From: Streptosporangium brasiliense
GTDB lineage: Bacteria; Actinomycetota; Actinomycetes; Streptosporangiales; Streptosporangiaceae
NCBI RefSeq assembly: GCF_030811595.1
Contig: NZ_JAUSRB010000002.1
Coordinates: 4,712,001-4,776,000, forward strand
DNA length: 64,000 nt
Direction of reading: 5' to 3'
Part shown: piece after piece, positions 27,168 to 35,722 of the stretch
How the letters are laid out: every line of letters begins with the position of its first letter
Numbering within the stretch: position 1 is the stretch's first letter
Position numbers and translations under genes: made by a program
Notes under the pieces: generated by a model
Told to the model about the DNA's origin: nothing
Databases searched by the model: none
The model's input: only the letters and a program-made list of their open reading frames with translations

Positions 27168-27569
27168 ATGCGACCCCTTCCGCGACGAATTCCCGCCCTC
27201 GCCGCCTCCGCGCTGGCCGCTGTGCTCATCACCACCGGATGCTCCGAGCTCCAGCAGGTGAGCGAGGGGGTGGACAAGGCCCAGCAGTGCCTGCAGGCCG
27301 CGGGCATCGTCACCGAGACCGTGCAGAAGATCACCGGCCTGATGGACGACCCCGCCGCGATGGAGAAGGCGCTGAACGACGGGGCCGCCAAGCTCGGCGA
27401 CCTGGCCGACAAGGCGGCCAACACCACGCTCAAGGAGGCCGCCGACGGGGTCGCCAAGGACCTGGAGGGCCTCAACGTCACCAGCGCCAACGACGCCATC
27501 GACGCGGGGCAGAAGGTGGCGACCGACTCGGTCAAGTGGGTCGAGCGGCTCACCGGCGCCTGCGGCTGA
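27168..27569 (+). CDS. Small predicted lipoprotein
   Basis: A 133-residue protein with a signal peptide and the lipobox ITTGC at residues 21-25 (acylated Cys25). The mature part is predicted helical with regular hydrophobic spacing (VDKAQQCLQAAG, KALNDGAAKLGDLADKAA), a coiled-coil-like appearance, and two further cysteines near each end. I do not recognise a family. It should be tethered to the outer face of the membrane. Confidence 0.82.
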   Translation: MRPLPRRIPALAASALAAVLITTGCSELQQVSEGVDKAQQCLQAAGIVTETVQKITGLMDDPAAMEKALNDGAAKLGDLADKAANTTLKEAADGVAKDLEGLNVTSANDAIDAGQKVATDSVKWVERLTGACG

Positions 27570-27613
27570 GCCTCCGCTCAATCCCGGGTTCTCGATGGGG
27601 AATGTCGCTGAAA

Positions 27614-27619
27614 TAGCGT
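27614..27619 (+). promoter_or_regulatory. Candidate -10 box of DUF202 pair
   Basis: TAGCGT lies exactly seven bases before the ATG, the same motif and spacing as upstream of the carbamate kinase gene. Confidence 0.4.
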
Positions 27620-27626
27620 CGTCCTC

Positions 27627-27968
27627 ATGGACAGCCCTGGCAACGAACCCGACCCCCGATTCACCCTCGCGAACGAACGCACCTTCCTGACCTGGCTGAG
27701 CACGTCGCTCGCGCTGAGCGCGGGCGGCGTCGCCATGGCCGCGGTCTCCGAGGAGGTCTTCGTGCCCTGGATGCGGACCCTGCTCGCGCTCACCCTGGTG
27801 TGCCTGTCGGCGATGTCGGCCGCGATGGCCTACCCCCGCTGGCGCCGGGTCCAGCGCGCCCTGCGCAGCGCCGCCCCGCTCCCGCCCCCCGCCATCGCCC
27901 CCCTGCTGGGATACGGCGTGGCGGCCGTGGCCGTGCTCGCCATGATCCTCATCCTGTTGGGCCGATGA
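27627..27968 (+). CDS. DUF202 (YidH-like) membrane protein
   Basis: A 113-residue membrane protein. The N-terminal signature ANERTFLTWLSTSLALSAGG is that of DUF202/YidH, followed by three hydrophobic helices. Function in bacteria is unknown; related VTC-domain membrane parts bind in polyphosphate machinery of eukaryotes. Its stop overlaps the start of a second DUF202 gene, so the two likely form a heteromeric complex. Confidence 0.9.
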   Translation: MDSPGNEPDPRFTLANERTFLTWLSTSLALSAGGVAMAAVSEEVFVPWMRTLLALTLVCLSAMSAAMAYPRWRRVQRALRSAAPLPPPAIAPLLGYGVAAVAVLAMILILLGR

Positions 27969-28288
27969 GTCCCCTGTGGGATGAGGGCCTGCAGAACGAG
28001 CGGACCCGGCTGGCCTGGGTCCGGACCGCCGCCGTGCTCGCCGTCAGCGGGCTGGGCGCCGCCGGGACCGGGCTGCGCATCGGCGTCCCCCCGGTGATCG
28101 TCGCCCCCTTCGCGCTGGCTGCCCTGTGCGGCGCGCTCCTGCTGGCCCGCACCGGCGTCCGCTACCAGCGCGTGCAGCGCGCCCTGCACGGAGGCGCCCC
28201 CCTCGACGAGCGGGCCGACGCCGTCATCGCCTGGCTCGGCACCCTGGCCGTCGCCGCCGGGGCCGTCCTCTTCGTGCTCGTCCGCTAG
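27965..28288 (+). CDS. DUF202 membrane protein, second copy
   Basis: A 107-residue partner of the preceding gene. It starts GLQNERTRLAWVRTAAVLAVSGLG, the same DUF202 signature with an RTRLAW variant, and has three hydrophobic helices. The ATGA overlap indicates translational coupling. Paired DUF202 genes are common in actinobacteria. No function is established. Confidence 0.9.
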   Translation: MSPLWDEGLQNERTRLAWVRTAAVLAVSGLGAAGTGLRIGVPPVIVAPFALAALCGALLLARTGVRYQRVQRALHGGAPLDERADAVIAWLGTLAVAAGAVLFVLVR

Positions 28289-28410
28289 TCCCCGGCGCGG
28301 TGCGGCCGGTGGGCGGATGACTCAGTTCCGTACACATCTCCGTCCGCTGGGCCGCCGACAGACGGGCTGTTTTCTTCTGATCCGATAAAAATGCGGCAAG
28401 ATATCGCAGC

Positions 28411-29136
28411 ATGTCACGCTTCGATGATCTGCCCGGCTACGCGGCGTCGATCGCTCCCCTGATCGACGCCGTTCACCTCGGCGTGCATGTCGCGAGCCGG
28501 CCACTGAGCCGGGAGCTCGTCGAGCGGTCGGGCTTCCACGCCGATCTGCTGATCGATCTGCGTTACGTGCTCCCGGCCCGGCCGCTCACCCCCGAGGGGC
28601 TGGCCGCCCTCTACCGCTACAACCCCTTCGACGACGACGAGGTCGGGGTCCAGCTCGCCCAGGGCGCCCTCCTCCTCGGCGAGGACGGCCTGCTGCGCGC
28701 GACGGACAGGGCGCTGGCGTTCATCGCGGACCTGTACGGGGCGCACGCGGTGATGACCGGCCGGATGTGGGCGGCCCACGCCGACCGGCTGCCCGAGCTC
28801 GCCGACCTCGCCGGCCGGCTCCTGCGGGCCGCCTCCGGCAGCGGCGGCACGGCCTTCGCCCAGGCCGCGCCGCCCCACGAGCCGGCGGGGACCCCGGCGG
28901 GCGTGCTGCTGTTCAACCGGCTGGCCGCGCTGCGCTACCACCGCGCCGACGCCCACGCCGCCGCCTGGCGGGCGGCCGGCCTCACCGCCGCCCAGATCGT
29001 CACCCTCACCTCGGGGCCGGTCCGCGACCGGGTCGAGGCCGACACCGACCGCCGCGCCGCCCTGCCGTACGAGACCCTGAGCACGCGGGAGCGGCAGACC
29101 CTCCTGGTCGGCCTGAGCGTCCTCGACCAGCCCTGA
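28411..29136 (+). CDS. Conserved-looking protein of unknown function
   Basis: 241 residues, soluble, no signal peptide. The N-terminal 100 residues are helical with a winged-helix-like feel (HVASRPLSRELVERSGFH, then PEGLAALYRYNPFDDDEV). A short Ala/Pro/Gly linker near residue 145-165 leads to a C-terminal helical half ending LSTRERQTLLVGLSVLDQP. I recognise no catalytic motif. The upstream region is A/T-rich (28370-28410), so the gene has its own promoter. It could be a sensor or DNA-binding protein, but I would not assign it. Confidence 0.75.
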   Translation: MSRFDDLPGYAASIAPLIDAVHLGVHVASRPLSRELVERSGFHADLLIDLRYVLPARPLTPEGLAALYRYNPFDDDEVGVQLAQGALLLGEDGLLRATDRALAFIADLYGAHAVMTGRMWAAHADRLPELADLAGRLLRAASGSGGTAFAQAAPPHEPAGTPAGVLLFNRLAALRYHRADAHAAAWRAAGLTAAQIVTLTSGPVRDRVEADTDRRAALPYETLSTRERQTLLVGLSVLDQP

Positions 29137-29137
29137 G

Positions 29138-29163
29138 AGCCGGCCGCGGCGGGGCCGCCGGCT
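29138..29163. terminator. Hairpin between convergent genes
   Basis: A 7-bp stem (agccggc/gccggct) with a GC-rich loop, placed exactly between two converging stop codons. There is no T-tract, so confidence is modest. Confidence 0.45.
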
Positions 29164-30277
29164 AGGACTCCGCGCCCAGGGCCACGGTCTCGGCGACCTC
29201 GGCGTGGCGCTCGGCCTCCTCGGCGGCGAAGCGCTCGGCGTCCAGCTTCTCGGCGATGTCCTCGTCCTGCCTCATCAGCGCGTCCAGGCTCTGGCCGGCC
29301 ATGTCCAGGACCCCCATGTCGGCGTAGGCCGCCTGGAGGCGGGGGCTCCACAGGCCGATGTCCTTCACGCACGGGACGATCCGGCTGAACAGCAGGGAGC
29401 GGAACAGCTTGAGGTACTCCGAGCGGTCGACGGCCTCCATGGCCTCGGCCACCTCCGCCTTGTTCAGGCCGATGGTCTCCCACGTCTCCCGGCCGCGCAG
29501 CCGGTCGCGCATCAGGTAGCAGCCCTCGATGACGAAGTCCTCGCGCTCGCGCAGCTCGGCCTCGGTGAGCTGCCTGTAGTAGTCGCGCAGCGCCATCCGG
29601 CCGAAGGCCACGTGCCGGGCCTCGTCCTGCATCACGTAGGCGAGGATCTGCTTGGGCAGCGGCTTGGTGGTGATGTCGCGCATCACCCCGAAGGCGGCCA
29701 GGGCCAGGCCCTCGATGAGCACCTGCATGCCGAGATAGGGCATGTCCCAGCGGGAGTCGCTCAGGGTGCTGTCCAGCAGGGCCTTGAGATGCTCGTTGAT
29801 GGGGTAGGCGAGGCCGACCTTCTCCTGCAGGAAGCGGGCGTAGGTCTCGGCGTGCCGGGCCTCGTCCATGGTCTGCGTGGCGGCGTAGAACTTGGAGTCG
29901 AGCTCGGGGACCGACTCGACGATCCGGGCGGAGCAGATCATCGCGCCCTGCTCGCCGTGCAGGAACTGGGAGAACTGCCAGGCCGCGCCGTGCAGGCGGA
30001 CGTCCTGCCGCTGCTTGGCGTCCATCCGGTCCCACAGCGGCGTGCCGTGGATCGCGATGGTGTTGTCCGGGATGCCGAGCACGTTGTACGGATCGACCTC
30101 GATGCTCCAGTCGATGCGCTTGACGGAGTCCCACTGCTTGTCCTTGCCCTTCTGGTACAGGGCGAGCATGTGGTCCCTGCCGTCGTCGTACTCCCACGTG
30201 AAGCGGGCGGCTCCGGCCGCCTCGACATCCCACGTGGAGAGCTCGGCCGGGATCGTGTAGAGATCGTGAGTCGACAT
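29162..30277 (-). CDS. Ferritin-like diiron protein
   Basis: A 371-residue helical protein with two carboxylate-bridged iron motifs: HGEQGAM with TMDEARHAETY, and IEGLALAAFG with MQDEARHVAFG. That is the E...ExxH pattern of ferritin-like oxygenases and ribonucleotide-reductase R2 relatives. It is probably an O2-dependent oxygenase or oxidase; the substrate is unknown. The ATG is set by ggagg about five bases upstream. It is transcribed divergently from a TetR regulator across a perfect 15-bp inverted repeat, so induction by a small hydrophobic ligand is likely. Confidence 0.88.
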   Translation of the reverse strand: MSTHDLYTIPAELSTWDVEAAGAARFTWEYDDGRDHMLALYQKGKDKQWDSVKRIDWSIEVDPYNVLGIPDNTIAIHGTPLWDRMDAKQRQDVRLHGAAWQFSQFLHGEQGAMICSARIVESVPELDSKFYAATQTMDEARHAETYARFLQEKVGLAYPINEHLKALLDSTLSDSRWDMPYLGMQVLIEGLALAAFGVMRDITTKPLPKQILAYVMQDEARHVAFGRMALRDYYRQLTEAELREREDFVIEGCYLMRDRLRGRETWETIGLNKAEVAEAMEAVDRSEYLKLFRSLLFSRIVPCVKDIGLWSPRLQAAYADMGVLDMAGQSLDALMRQDEDIAEKLDAERFAAEEAERHAEVAETVALGAES

Positions 30278-30290
30278 GCGGCCTCCAGGG

Positions 30291-30337
30291 ACGTACACCG
30301 TACGTACACCAGCGAGAGTCGCACGTACGGTGTACGT
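30291..30337. promoter_or_regulatory. Probable TetR operator: perfect inverted repeat
   Basis: acgtacaccgtacgt (30291-30305) and its exact reverse complement (30323-30337) are separated by 17 bases, in the short gap between the diiron-protein gene and the tetR-type gene. Each arm itself contains a partial palindrome (acgt...acgt). The placement over both promoters indicates joint repression by the neighbouring regulator. Confidence 0.8.
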
Positions 30338-30364
30338 GCGTCAAGATGAGGAGACAATGGCGAT

Positions 30365-30997
30365 ATGCCTGCAGAGCCGCTGTCCCGTCCGCGGATCGTC
30401 GCCGCGGCCATCGCCCTGATCGAGCGCGAGGGAGCCGACGCGGTGTCCATGCGCAGGATCGCCGCGGAGCTGGGCGTGGGCGTGATGTCGCTCTACAACC
30501 ACGTGCCCAACAAGTCGGCGCTGCTCGACGCGGTGGCCGAGACCGTGCTCTCGCAGATCGAGTTCGTCGACGACCCGGGCGCCGACTGGACCGACCGGGT
30601 GCGCATGCAGGCGCTCGCCTTCCGGCAGATCGCCCATCACTACCCCCGCTGCACGATGGTGGTGGTCAGCCGTCAGCTCCAGTCGACCGCCGGGCTGCTG
30701 CCGGTGGAGCGGGCGCTCGCCACGCTGCGCAGCGCCGGGTTCGGCGGCCACGAGGCGGTCCGCATCCTGCGGGTGTTCATCGCCTACATCGTGGGCTCGC
30801 TGCTGCGGGAGGTCGGGGTGACCCCGACGTTCGCCCCGGTCCACCGCTCCGACATCGCGGTCGAGAGCGTCGATCCCCTGCTGTTCCCCCAGGTGAGCGG
30901 GCTGGCCCCGATGCTGGCCGACTGTGACCACGAGTCGGAGTTCGAGTTCGGCCTGGAGCTGCTGATCCAGGCGATAGCCGTACAGCTCAAAAGGTGA
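30365..30997 (+). CDS. TetR-family transcriptional regulator
   Basis: 210 residues. The N-terminal helix-turn-helix is typical: LSRPRIVAAAIALIEREGADAV, then SMRRIAAELGVGVMSLYNHVPNKSALLDAVAE. The remaining ~150 residues form a helical ligand-binding domain with an actinobacterial TetR_C look. The start follows gaggag by eight bases. It is divergent from the diiron-protein gene, and the inverted repeat between them is the likely operator, giving autoregulation as well. Confidence 0.94.
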   Translation: MPAEPLSRPRIVAAAIALIEREGADAVSMRRIAAELGVGVMSLYNHVPNKSALLDAVAETVLSQIEFVDDPGADWTDRVRMQALAFRQIAHHYPRCTMVVVSRQLQSTAGLLPVERALATLRSAGFGGHEAVRILRVFIAYIVGSLLREVGVTPTFAPVHRSDIAVESVDPLLFPQVSGLAPMLADCDHESEFEFGLELLIQAIAVQLKR

Positions 30998-31060
30998 CGT
31001 CCGGGGCCCGCGAGCCCCGGACGTCCGAGGAGTGTTCCCTTCCCCTGGACACTCCCGCGG

Positions 31061-31564
31061 TCAATACCAGTTGCTGGACTGGAAGTGACCCCATGCGCCG
31101 CACGGAGACCCGTAGCGGCTCTTGATGTAGCGCAGCCCCCAGCTGATCTGTGTGGCCGGGTTCGAGCGCCAGTCCCCGCCGCTGCCGCGCATCTTCGAGC
31201 CCGGCAGTGCCTGGGGGATGCCATAGGCTCCCGAGTACGGGTTGTGCGCCTGATGGTTCCAGTTGCTCTCCCTGGTCCAGAGACTGTCCAGACAGCGGAA
31301 CTGGCTGTGGGACCACATGCGGCGGGAGACGAGGCGGAAGGCGATCGCCTTGTTCCTGCTCCTGCTGGTCCTGGTGGTCAATACGACCTTGGGCCGGGCC
31401 TGGGTGAACCAGACGCCCTGGTGAACCGTTCTGACCGGCGTGTTCCAGGCCGGTTCCGCGATTCCGGTGATCTCCTCGGCCCGCCCGACCGCCGCGGATC
31501 CGATGATGGCCGAGGTGGCGAGCACGCTCACGACTGTATTCCGCAGAACGCGGTGTCCGTTCAT
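31061..31564 (-). CDS. Secreted lysozyme/transglycosylase-like protein, copy 1
   Basis: 167 residues. A signal peptide covers about residues 8-28. A central variable region is followed by a ~90-residue domain: LWTRESNWNHQAHNPYSGAYGIPQALPGSKM (read in pieces), then SWGLRYIKSRYGSPCGAWGHF. The Glu of TRESNW is the expected catalytic acid of lytic-transglycosylase-like (RPF/APF-type) domains, and SGAYGIPQALPG is the conserved second motif. It should cleave or bind peptidoglycan outside the cell. A close paralogue lies immediately upstream on the same strand. Confidence 0.88.
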   Translation of the reverse strand: MNGHRVLRNTVVSVLATSAIIGSAAVGRAEEITGIAEPAWNTPVRTVHQGVWFTQARPKVVLTTRTSRSRNKAIAFRLVSRRMWSHSQFRCLDSLWTRESNWNHQAHNPYSGAYGIPQALPGSKMRGSGGDWRSNPATQISWGLRYIKSRYGSPCGAWGHFQSSNWY

Positions 31565-31893
31565 GTTGATCCTTGTCCGCTGGCCGCGTGCGGGAGGCGC
31601 GCGAGGGGGCCATGGCCCCGGCTCGCGCGCCCGGCAGTCCGGCGCCCGTGGCTCGGACGTGGAAATGCCCGCGTGGTCTCGCCGGCCCGTTTCCGGCATG
31701 AGACACCGCGACGGTTTCTCTAGGCGCTTTCTAGTACGCGGGGCGAGCGTCGAACGGTGGTTGCGACATGCCGCGGAAAGGTGTTTGCCCGATCTTCGTG
31801 GTCTACGGGTGGTTCGACGGGTACCGGGTTACCACGGGCGGGACGCCTAGAGGGGGGGAGGAAGTGAAAATCACCCCGACATGGGGTTTGGAT
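31565..31893. other. Gap between the two lysozyme-like genes
   Basis: About 330 bases holding the hairpin listed separately next to the upstream paralogue's stop and then the promoter region of copy 1. I see no ribosome-binding site-driven small gene and could not recognise the core of a known riboswitch. Confidence 0.5.
31873..31887 (-). terminator. Rho-independent-like terminator of lysozyme-like copy 2
   Basis: On the minus strand the hairpin acccc-atgtc-ggggt is followed by gatttt, directly after the stop of the upstream gene. The stem is short (5 bp) but the T-run and placement fit. Confidence 0.6.
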
Positions 31894-32307
31894 CTAGTAC
31901 CAGCCGCGTGACTGGAAATGCGCCCACGCTCCGCACGGTGAGCCGTAGCGCTTCTTGATGTAGGTCAGCCCCCATTTGATCTGTGTCTTGGGGTTGGTGC
32001 GCCAGTCGCTGCCGGCGCTGGCCATCTTCCCGCCGGGCAGCGCCTGGGGGATGCCGTAGGCGCCGGAGGAGCGGTTGCGTGCCCGGTGGTCCCAGTTGCT
32101 CTCCCGGGTCCAGAGCCGGCTGAGGCAGCCGAACTGGCCCTTCGCCCAGCCCCGCGCGGAGACCATGGGCGCGGCGATGGCTCTGTTGCCCTGTCGTGCG
32201 GCGGCGGCCGAGGAGGAGGCGGAGGATGCCTGGGCGACCGTGGCGGTGGTGCTGACGGCGAGCGCCGTAGTGATCAGCAGCACGCCGGTACGGCGTAGCG
32301 TCGGCAT
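31894..32307 (-). CDS. Secreted lysozyme/transglycosylase-like protein, copy 2
   Basis: 137 residues with a signal peptide (LRRTGVLLITTALAVSTTAT) and a very Ala/Ser-rich linker. The C-terminal domain repeats the paralogue's motifs: LWTRESNWDHRARN, SSGAYGIPQALPGGKM and YIKKRYGSPCGAWAHF. The candidate catalytic Glu of TRESNW is present. By eye the domain is over 70% identical to copy 1, so the pair arose by tandem duplication; the N-terminal halves have diverged. The start is supported by aaagg upstream of ATG. Confidence 0.88.
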   Translation of the reverse strand: MPTLRRTGVLLITTALAVSTTATVAQASSASSSAAAARQGNRAIAAPMVSARGWAKGQFGCLSRLWTRESNWDHRARNRSSGAYGIPQALPGGKMASAGSDWRTNPKTQIKWGLTYIKKRYGSPCGAWAHFQSRGWY

Positions 32308-32515
32308 AGGGGATTGCCTTTCGCAGGGGTCGGGGGACGGCGCCACGATGCCCCAGCGATTCCCTGGCGGGCCAGTCGACAACGCTTGTCAATGCCCGTG
32401 TCAATGATCGGTAAAGAAAGGATCAAGCGCCTGGTGAGGGGCTCGGCGTCTCATCTATGGCGTCTGTCACATTTCACTTTTTGGACGCCATAACTCTCAA
32501 ACGTGACAAGACGAT

Positions 32516-32521
32516 TAGGCT
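32516..32521 (+). promoter_or_regulatory. Candidate -10 box of glutathione peroxidase gene
   Basis: TAGGCT lies seven bases before the ATG with no ribosome-binding site between, so a leaderless transcript is likely. Confidence 0.4.
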
Positions 32522-32528
32522 GCAGCCC

Positions 32529-33014
32529 ATGAGCATCCGTGATATCTCCGTGAGCACCCTCGCCGGCACCCCCACCACGCTGGCCGAGCTGGCCGGCGAC
32601 AGGGCCGTCCTCATCGTGAACGTCGCCTCCAGGTGCGGCCTCACCCCGCAGTACGCGGGTCTGGTCCAGCTCCAGCGCGACTACGCGGACCGGGGTCTCA
32701 CCGTCGTGGGCGTGCCGTGCAACCAGTTCATGGGCCAGGAGCCGGGCAGCGCCGAGGAGATCCAGGAGTTCTGTTCCACCACCTACGGTGTGGACTTCCC
32801 GCTGCTGGCCAAGACGGACGTCAACGGTGACGGCCGGCACCCCCTCTACGCCGCGCTCACCCAGGCCGCCGACGCCGACGGCCAGGCCGGCGACGTCCAG
32901 TGGAACTTCGAGAAGTTCCTGGTCTCGCGCGAGGGGGAGGTGCTGGCCCGGTTCCGCCCGGCGGTCGAGCCCGGCGACCCCGCCGTCATCGAGGCGATCG
33001 AGAAGTCCCTCTAG
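32529..33014 (+). CDS. Glutathione peroxidase-family thiol peroxidase
   Basis: 161 residues of thioredoxin fold. The catalytic tetrad region is visible: VNVASRCGLTPQY (peroxidatic Cys), GVPCNQFMGQEPG (Gln and a possible resolving Cys) and WNFEKFLV (Trp/Asn). Actinomycetes lack glutathione, so it probably uses thioredoxin or mycothiol to reduce peroxides. The ATG is chosen over an upstream GTG/ATG because it fits the family N-terminus. The 3' end overlaps the convergent LacI gene by 29 bases. Confidence 0.92.
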   Translation: MSIRDISVSTLAGTPTTLAELAGDRAVLIVNVASRCGLTPQYAGLVQLQRDYADRGLTVVGVPCNQFMGQEPGSAEEIQEFCSTTYGVDFPLLAKTDVNGDGRHPLYAALTQAADADGQAGDVQWNFEKFLVSREGEVLARFRPAVEPGDPAVIEAIEKSL

Positions 33015-33984
33015 GGGCGCAGCTGCCCCTGACGATCAGCTCGGTGGGCAGCAGCACGCTGCGCGGGCGCCGTCCGCCCGCGCGCAGCACCAGCTCGGCC
33101 GCGCGGTAGCCGATGTCCTGCGCCGGCTGGGCGATCACGGTCAGCGGCGGGGAGCACAGCTCGGCCCAGGGCACGTCATCGAACATGATCAGTGACAGGT
33201 CTCTGGGCACCCGCAGGTCCAGCTCCCGGGCGGCGAGCACGGCCGCCTCGCCCAGCAGGTTGCCCCCGGCCAGCACGGCCGTCAGGTCGGGCCGGCGCTG
33301 GAAGAGCCCGGCGGCGGCCGCGTAGGCGGAGTCGCGGCTGCCCCGCGCGGAGACGATGAGATCCTCGTCCACGAGAGCGCCCAGGGCCTGGCGGAAGACG
33401 GACCGGCGCTGCTGCTGCCCGGGGCCGCCGAGATAGGCGATGCGGCGGTGGCCCAGCCCCGTCAGGTAGTCCACCGCGGTCCGCACGCCCGCGCGGTCGT
33501 CGGCCAGGACCGCCGGCACGTCGTCGCGCCCGGCCGCGACCCGGTGGGCGAAGACCGTGGTGAGCCCGGCCCGCAGGGTCGGCGCCCAGCTCTCCCCGTC
33601 GCCGGCGGGGACCGCGATCGCCCGGTCCACCCCCTGCTCCAGCAGCATGCCGATCAGCTCGGCCTCGCGCTCGGCGTCGTCGCCGGTGGTCCCCAGGATC
33701 ACCGGCTCGCCCGCCGAGCGCGCGCAGGCGAGCACGCCGTCGGCCAGCCGGCCGTAGAAGGTGTCGGTGATGTCGGGCAGCAGCAGCCCGATCCCGCCCG
33801 AGCGCTGCTGGCGCAGGTTGCGGCCGAGCGCGCTGGGCCGGTAGTCGAGCTGGGCGGCGACGGTCAGCACCCGCTCCCTGGTCTCCGGACTCGCCGATCC
33901 GCCGGACAGGACCCGCGACACCGTGGCGACTCCGACCCCCGCCGCCTCGGCGACATCCTTGATGGTCGTACGGCGCATGCTCAT
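32986..33984 (-). CDS. LacI/GalR-family transcriptional repressor
   Basis: 332 residues. The N-terminal helix-turn-helix and hinge are clear: TTIKDVAEAAGVGVATVSRVLSG, then LDYRPSALGRNLRQQ. The rest is a periplasmic-binding-like sugar-sensing domain (GIGLLLPDITDTFYGRLADG). It should repress carbohydrate uptake or use genes until bound by a sugar or sugar phosphate. A LacI-type palindrome covers its own start codon and a second lies upstream of the msiK-like gene, so it probably controls both. Confidence 0.94.
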   Translation of the reverse strand: MSMRRTTIKDVAEAAGVGVATVSRVLSGGSASPETRERVLTVAAQLDYRPSALGRNLRQQRSGGIGLLLPDITDTFYGRLADGVLACARSAGEPVILGTTGDDAEREAELIGMLLEQGVDRAIAVPAGDGESWAPTLRAGLTTVFAHRVAAGRDDVPAVLADDRAGVRTAVDYLTGLGHRRIAYLGGPGQQQRRSVFRQALGALVDEDLIVSARGSRDSAYAAAAGLFQRRPDLTAVLAGGNLLGEAAVLAARELDLRVPRDLSLIMFDDVPWAELCSPPLTVIAQPAQDIGYRAAELVLRAGGRRPRSVLLPTELIVRGSCAPRGTSRSPR

Positions 33985-33998
33985 GGAAACGATTCCAT
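33983..33998. promoter_or_regulatory. LacI-type operator over the repressor start
   Basis: atggaaacgattccat: a symmetrical site (ATGGAA-acga-TTCCAT) with the central CG typical of LacI/GalR operators. It overlaps the start codon of the lacI-type gene, implying autoregulation. Confidence 0.7.
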
Positions 33999-34102
33999 CA
34001 TGTTTTCCGTATCCGATCCAGTGCGGAGCGACAGGCCCTTACAGGCTGACAAGGAAGAACCAGATCGACCCTTGACACGGATGTCCGTTTCCGGTGAGAT
34101 GC

Positions 34103-34120
34103 ATGAAAACGTATCCACAT
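34103..34120. promoter_or_regulatory. LacI-type operator upstream of the ABC ATPase gene
   Basis: atgaaaacgtatccacat matches the first operator in its core (tgAAAACGtaTCCA against tgGAAACGatTCCA) and lies about 40 bases before the msiK-like start. It suggests control by the adjacent repressor. Confidence 0.6.
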
Positions 34121-34161
34121 CGGGTGAACGCGGGGTTGGCCCGAGGCGCTAAGGACTGTCC

Positions 34162-35382
<1,221 letters not shown>

Positions 35383-35401
35383 CCAACCCCGTAAGCCGGA
35401 C

Positions 35402-35438
35402 GGGCCCGCGCCACGACCCCCTCCCGTGGCACGGGCCC
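35402..35438 (+). terminator. Strong hairpin after the msiK-like gene
   Basis: A 14-bp stem with one mismatch (gggcccgcgccacg against cgtggcacgggccc), loop of nine bases, starting about 20 bases after the stop. It is followed by ttcc rather than a long T-run. Confidence 0.8.
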
Positions 35439-35722
35439 TTCCGTGTGTGGGCGCCTTCGGTGTGGCTCGACACTCCGGTATGCCGCAATAAGTAATGACC
35501 GGGCTTTTTGTTATTAGTGGCATCTAATATGAAGATCCACCATAAACGGGCAATTTGCCATTAAATTCGACGGTTTCTGATTTACAGTGACGGTTGTTAC
35601 TGTTTACTGAATTCGTTAGCGTGTAGCCGTTCCGAGTGACGGGGTATCTGATCGATGCCTCCGCCATAGCGAGGTGCAGGGAGAATCCGGTCCCCCGGAC
35701 TCGCGAACGACACGGGAATCAG
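35439..35722. promoter_or_regulatory. A/T-rich leader region of the collagen-like gene
   Basis: Much lower in G+C than the surrounding DNA. It contains an imperfect palindrome, acagtgac-ggtt-gttactgt (35584-35603, one mismatch), and several near-promoter hexamers. It probably carries the promoter and an operator of the downstream secreted protein. It may also mark acquired DNA. Confidence 0.5.

Noticed and set aside
31565-31893. A c-di-AMP (ydaO-type) riboswitch before the lysozyme-like gene
   Set aside because: Such switches precede some actinomycete wall-hydrolase genes, but I could not recognise the conserved core here.
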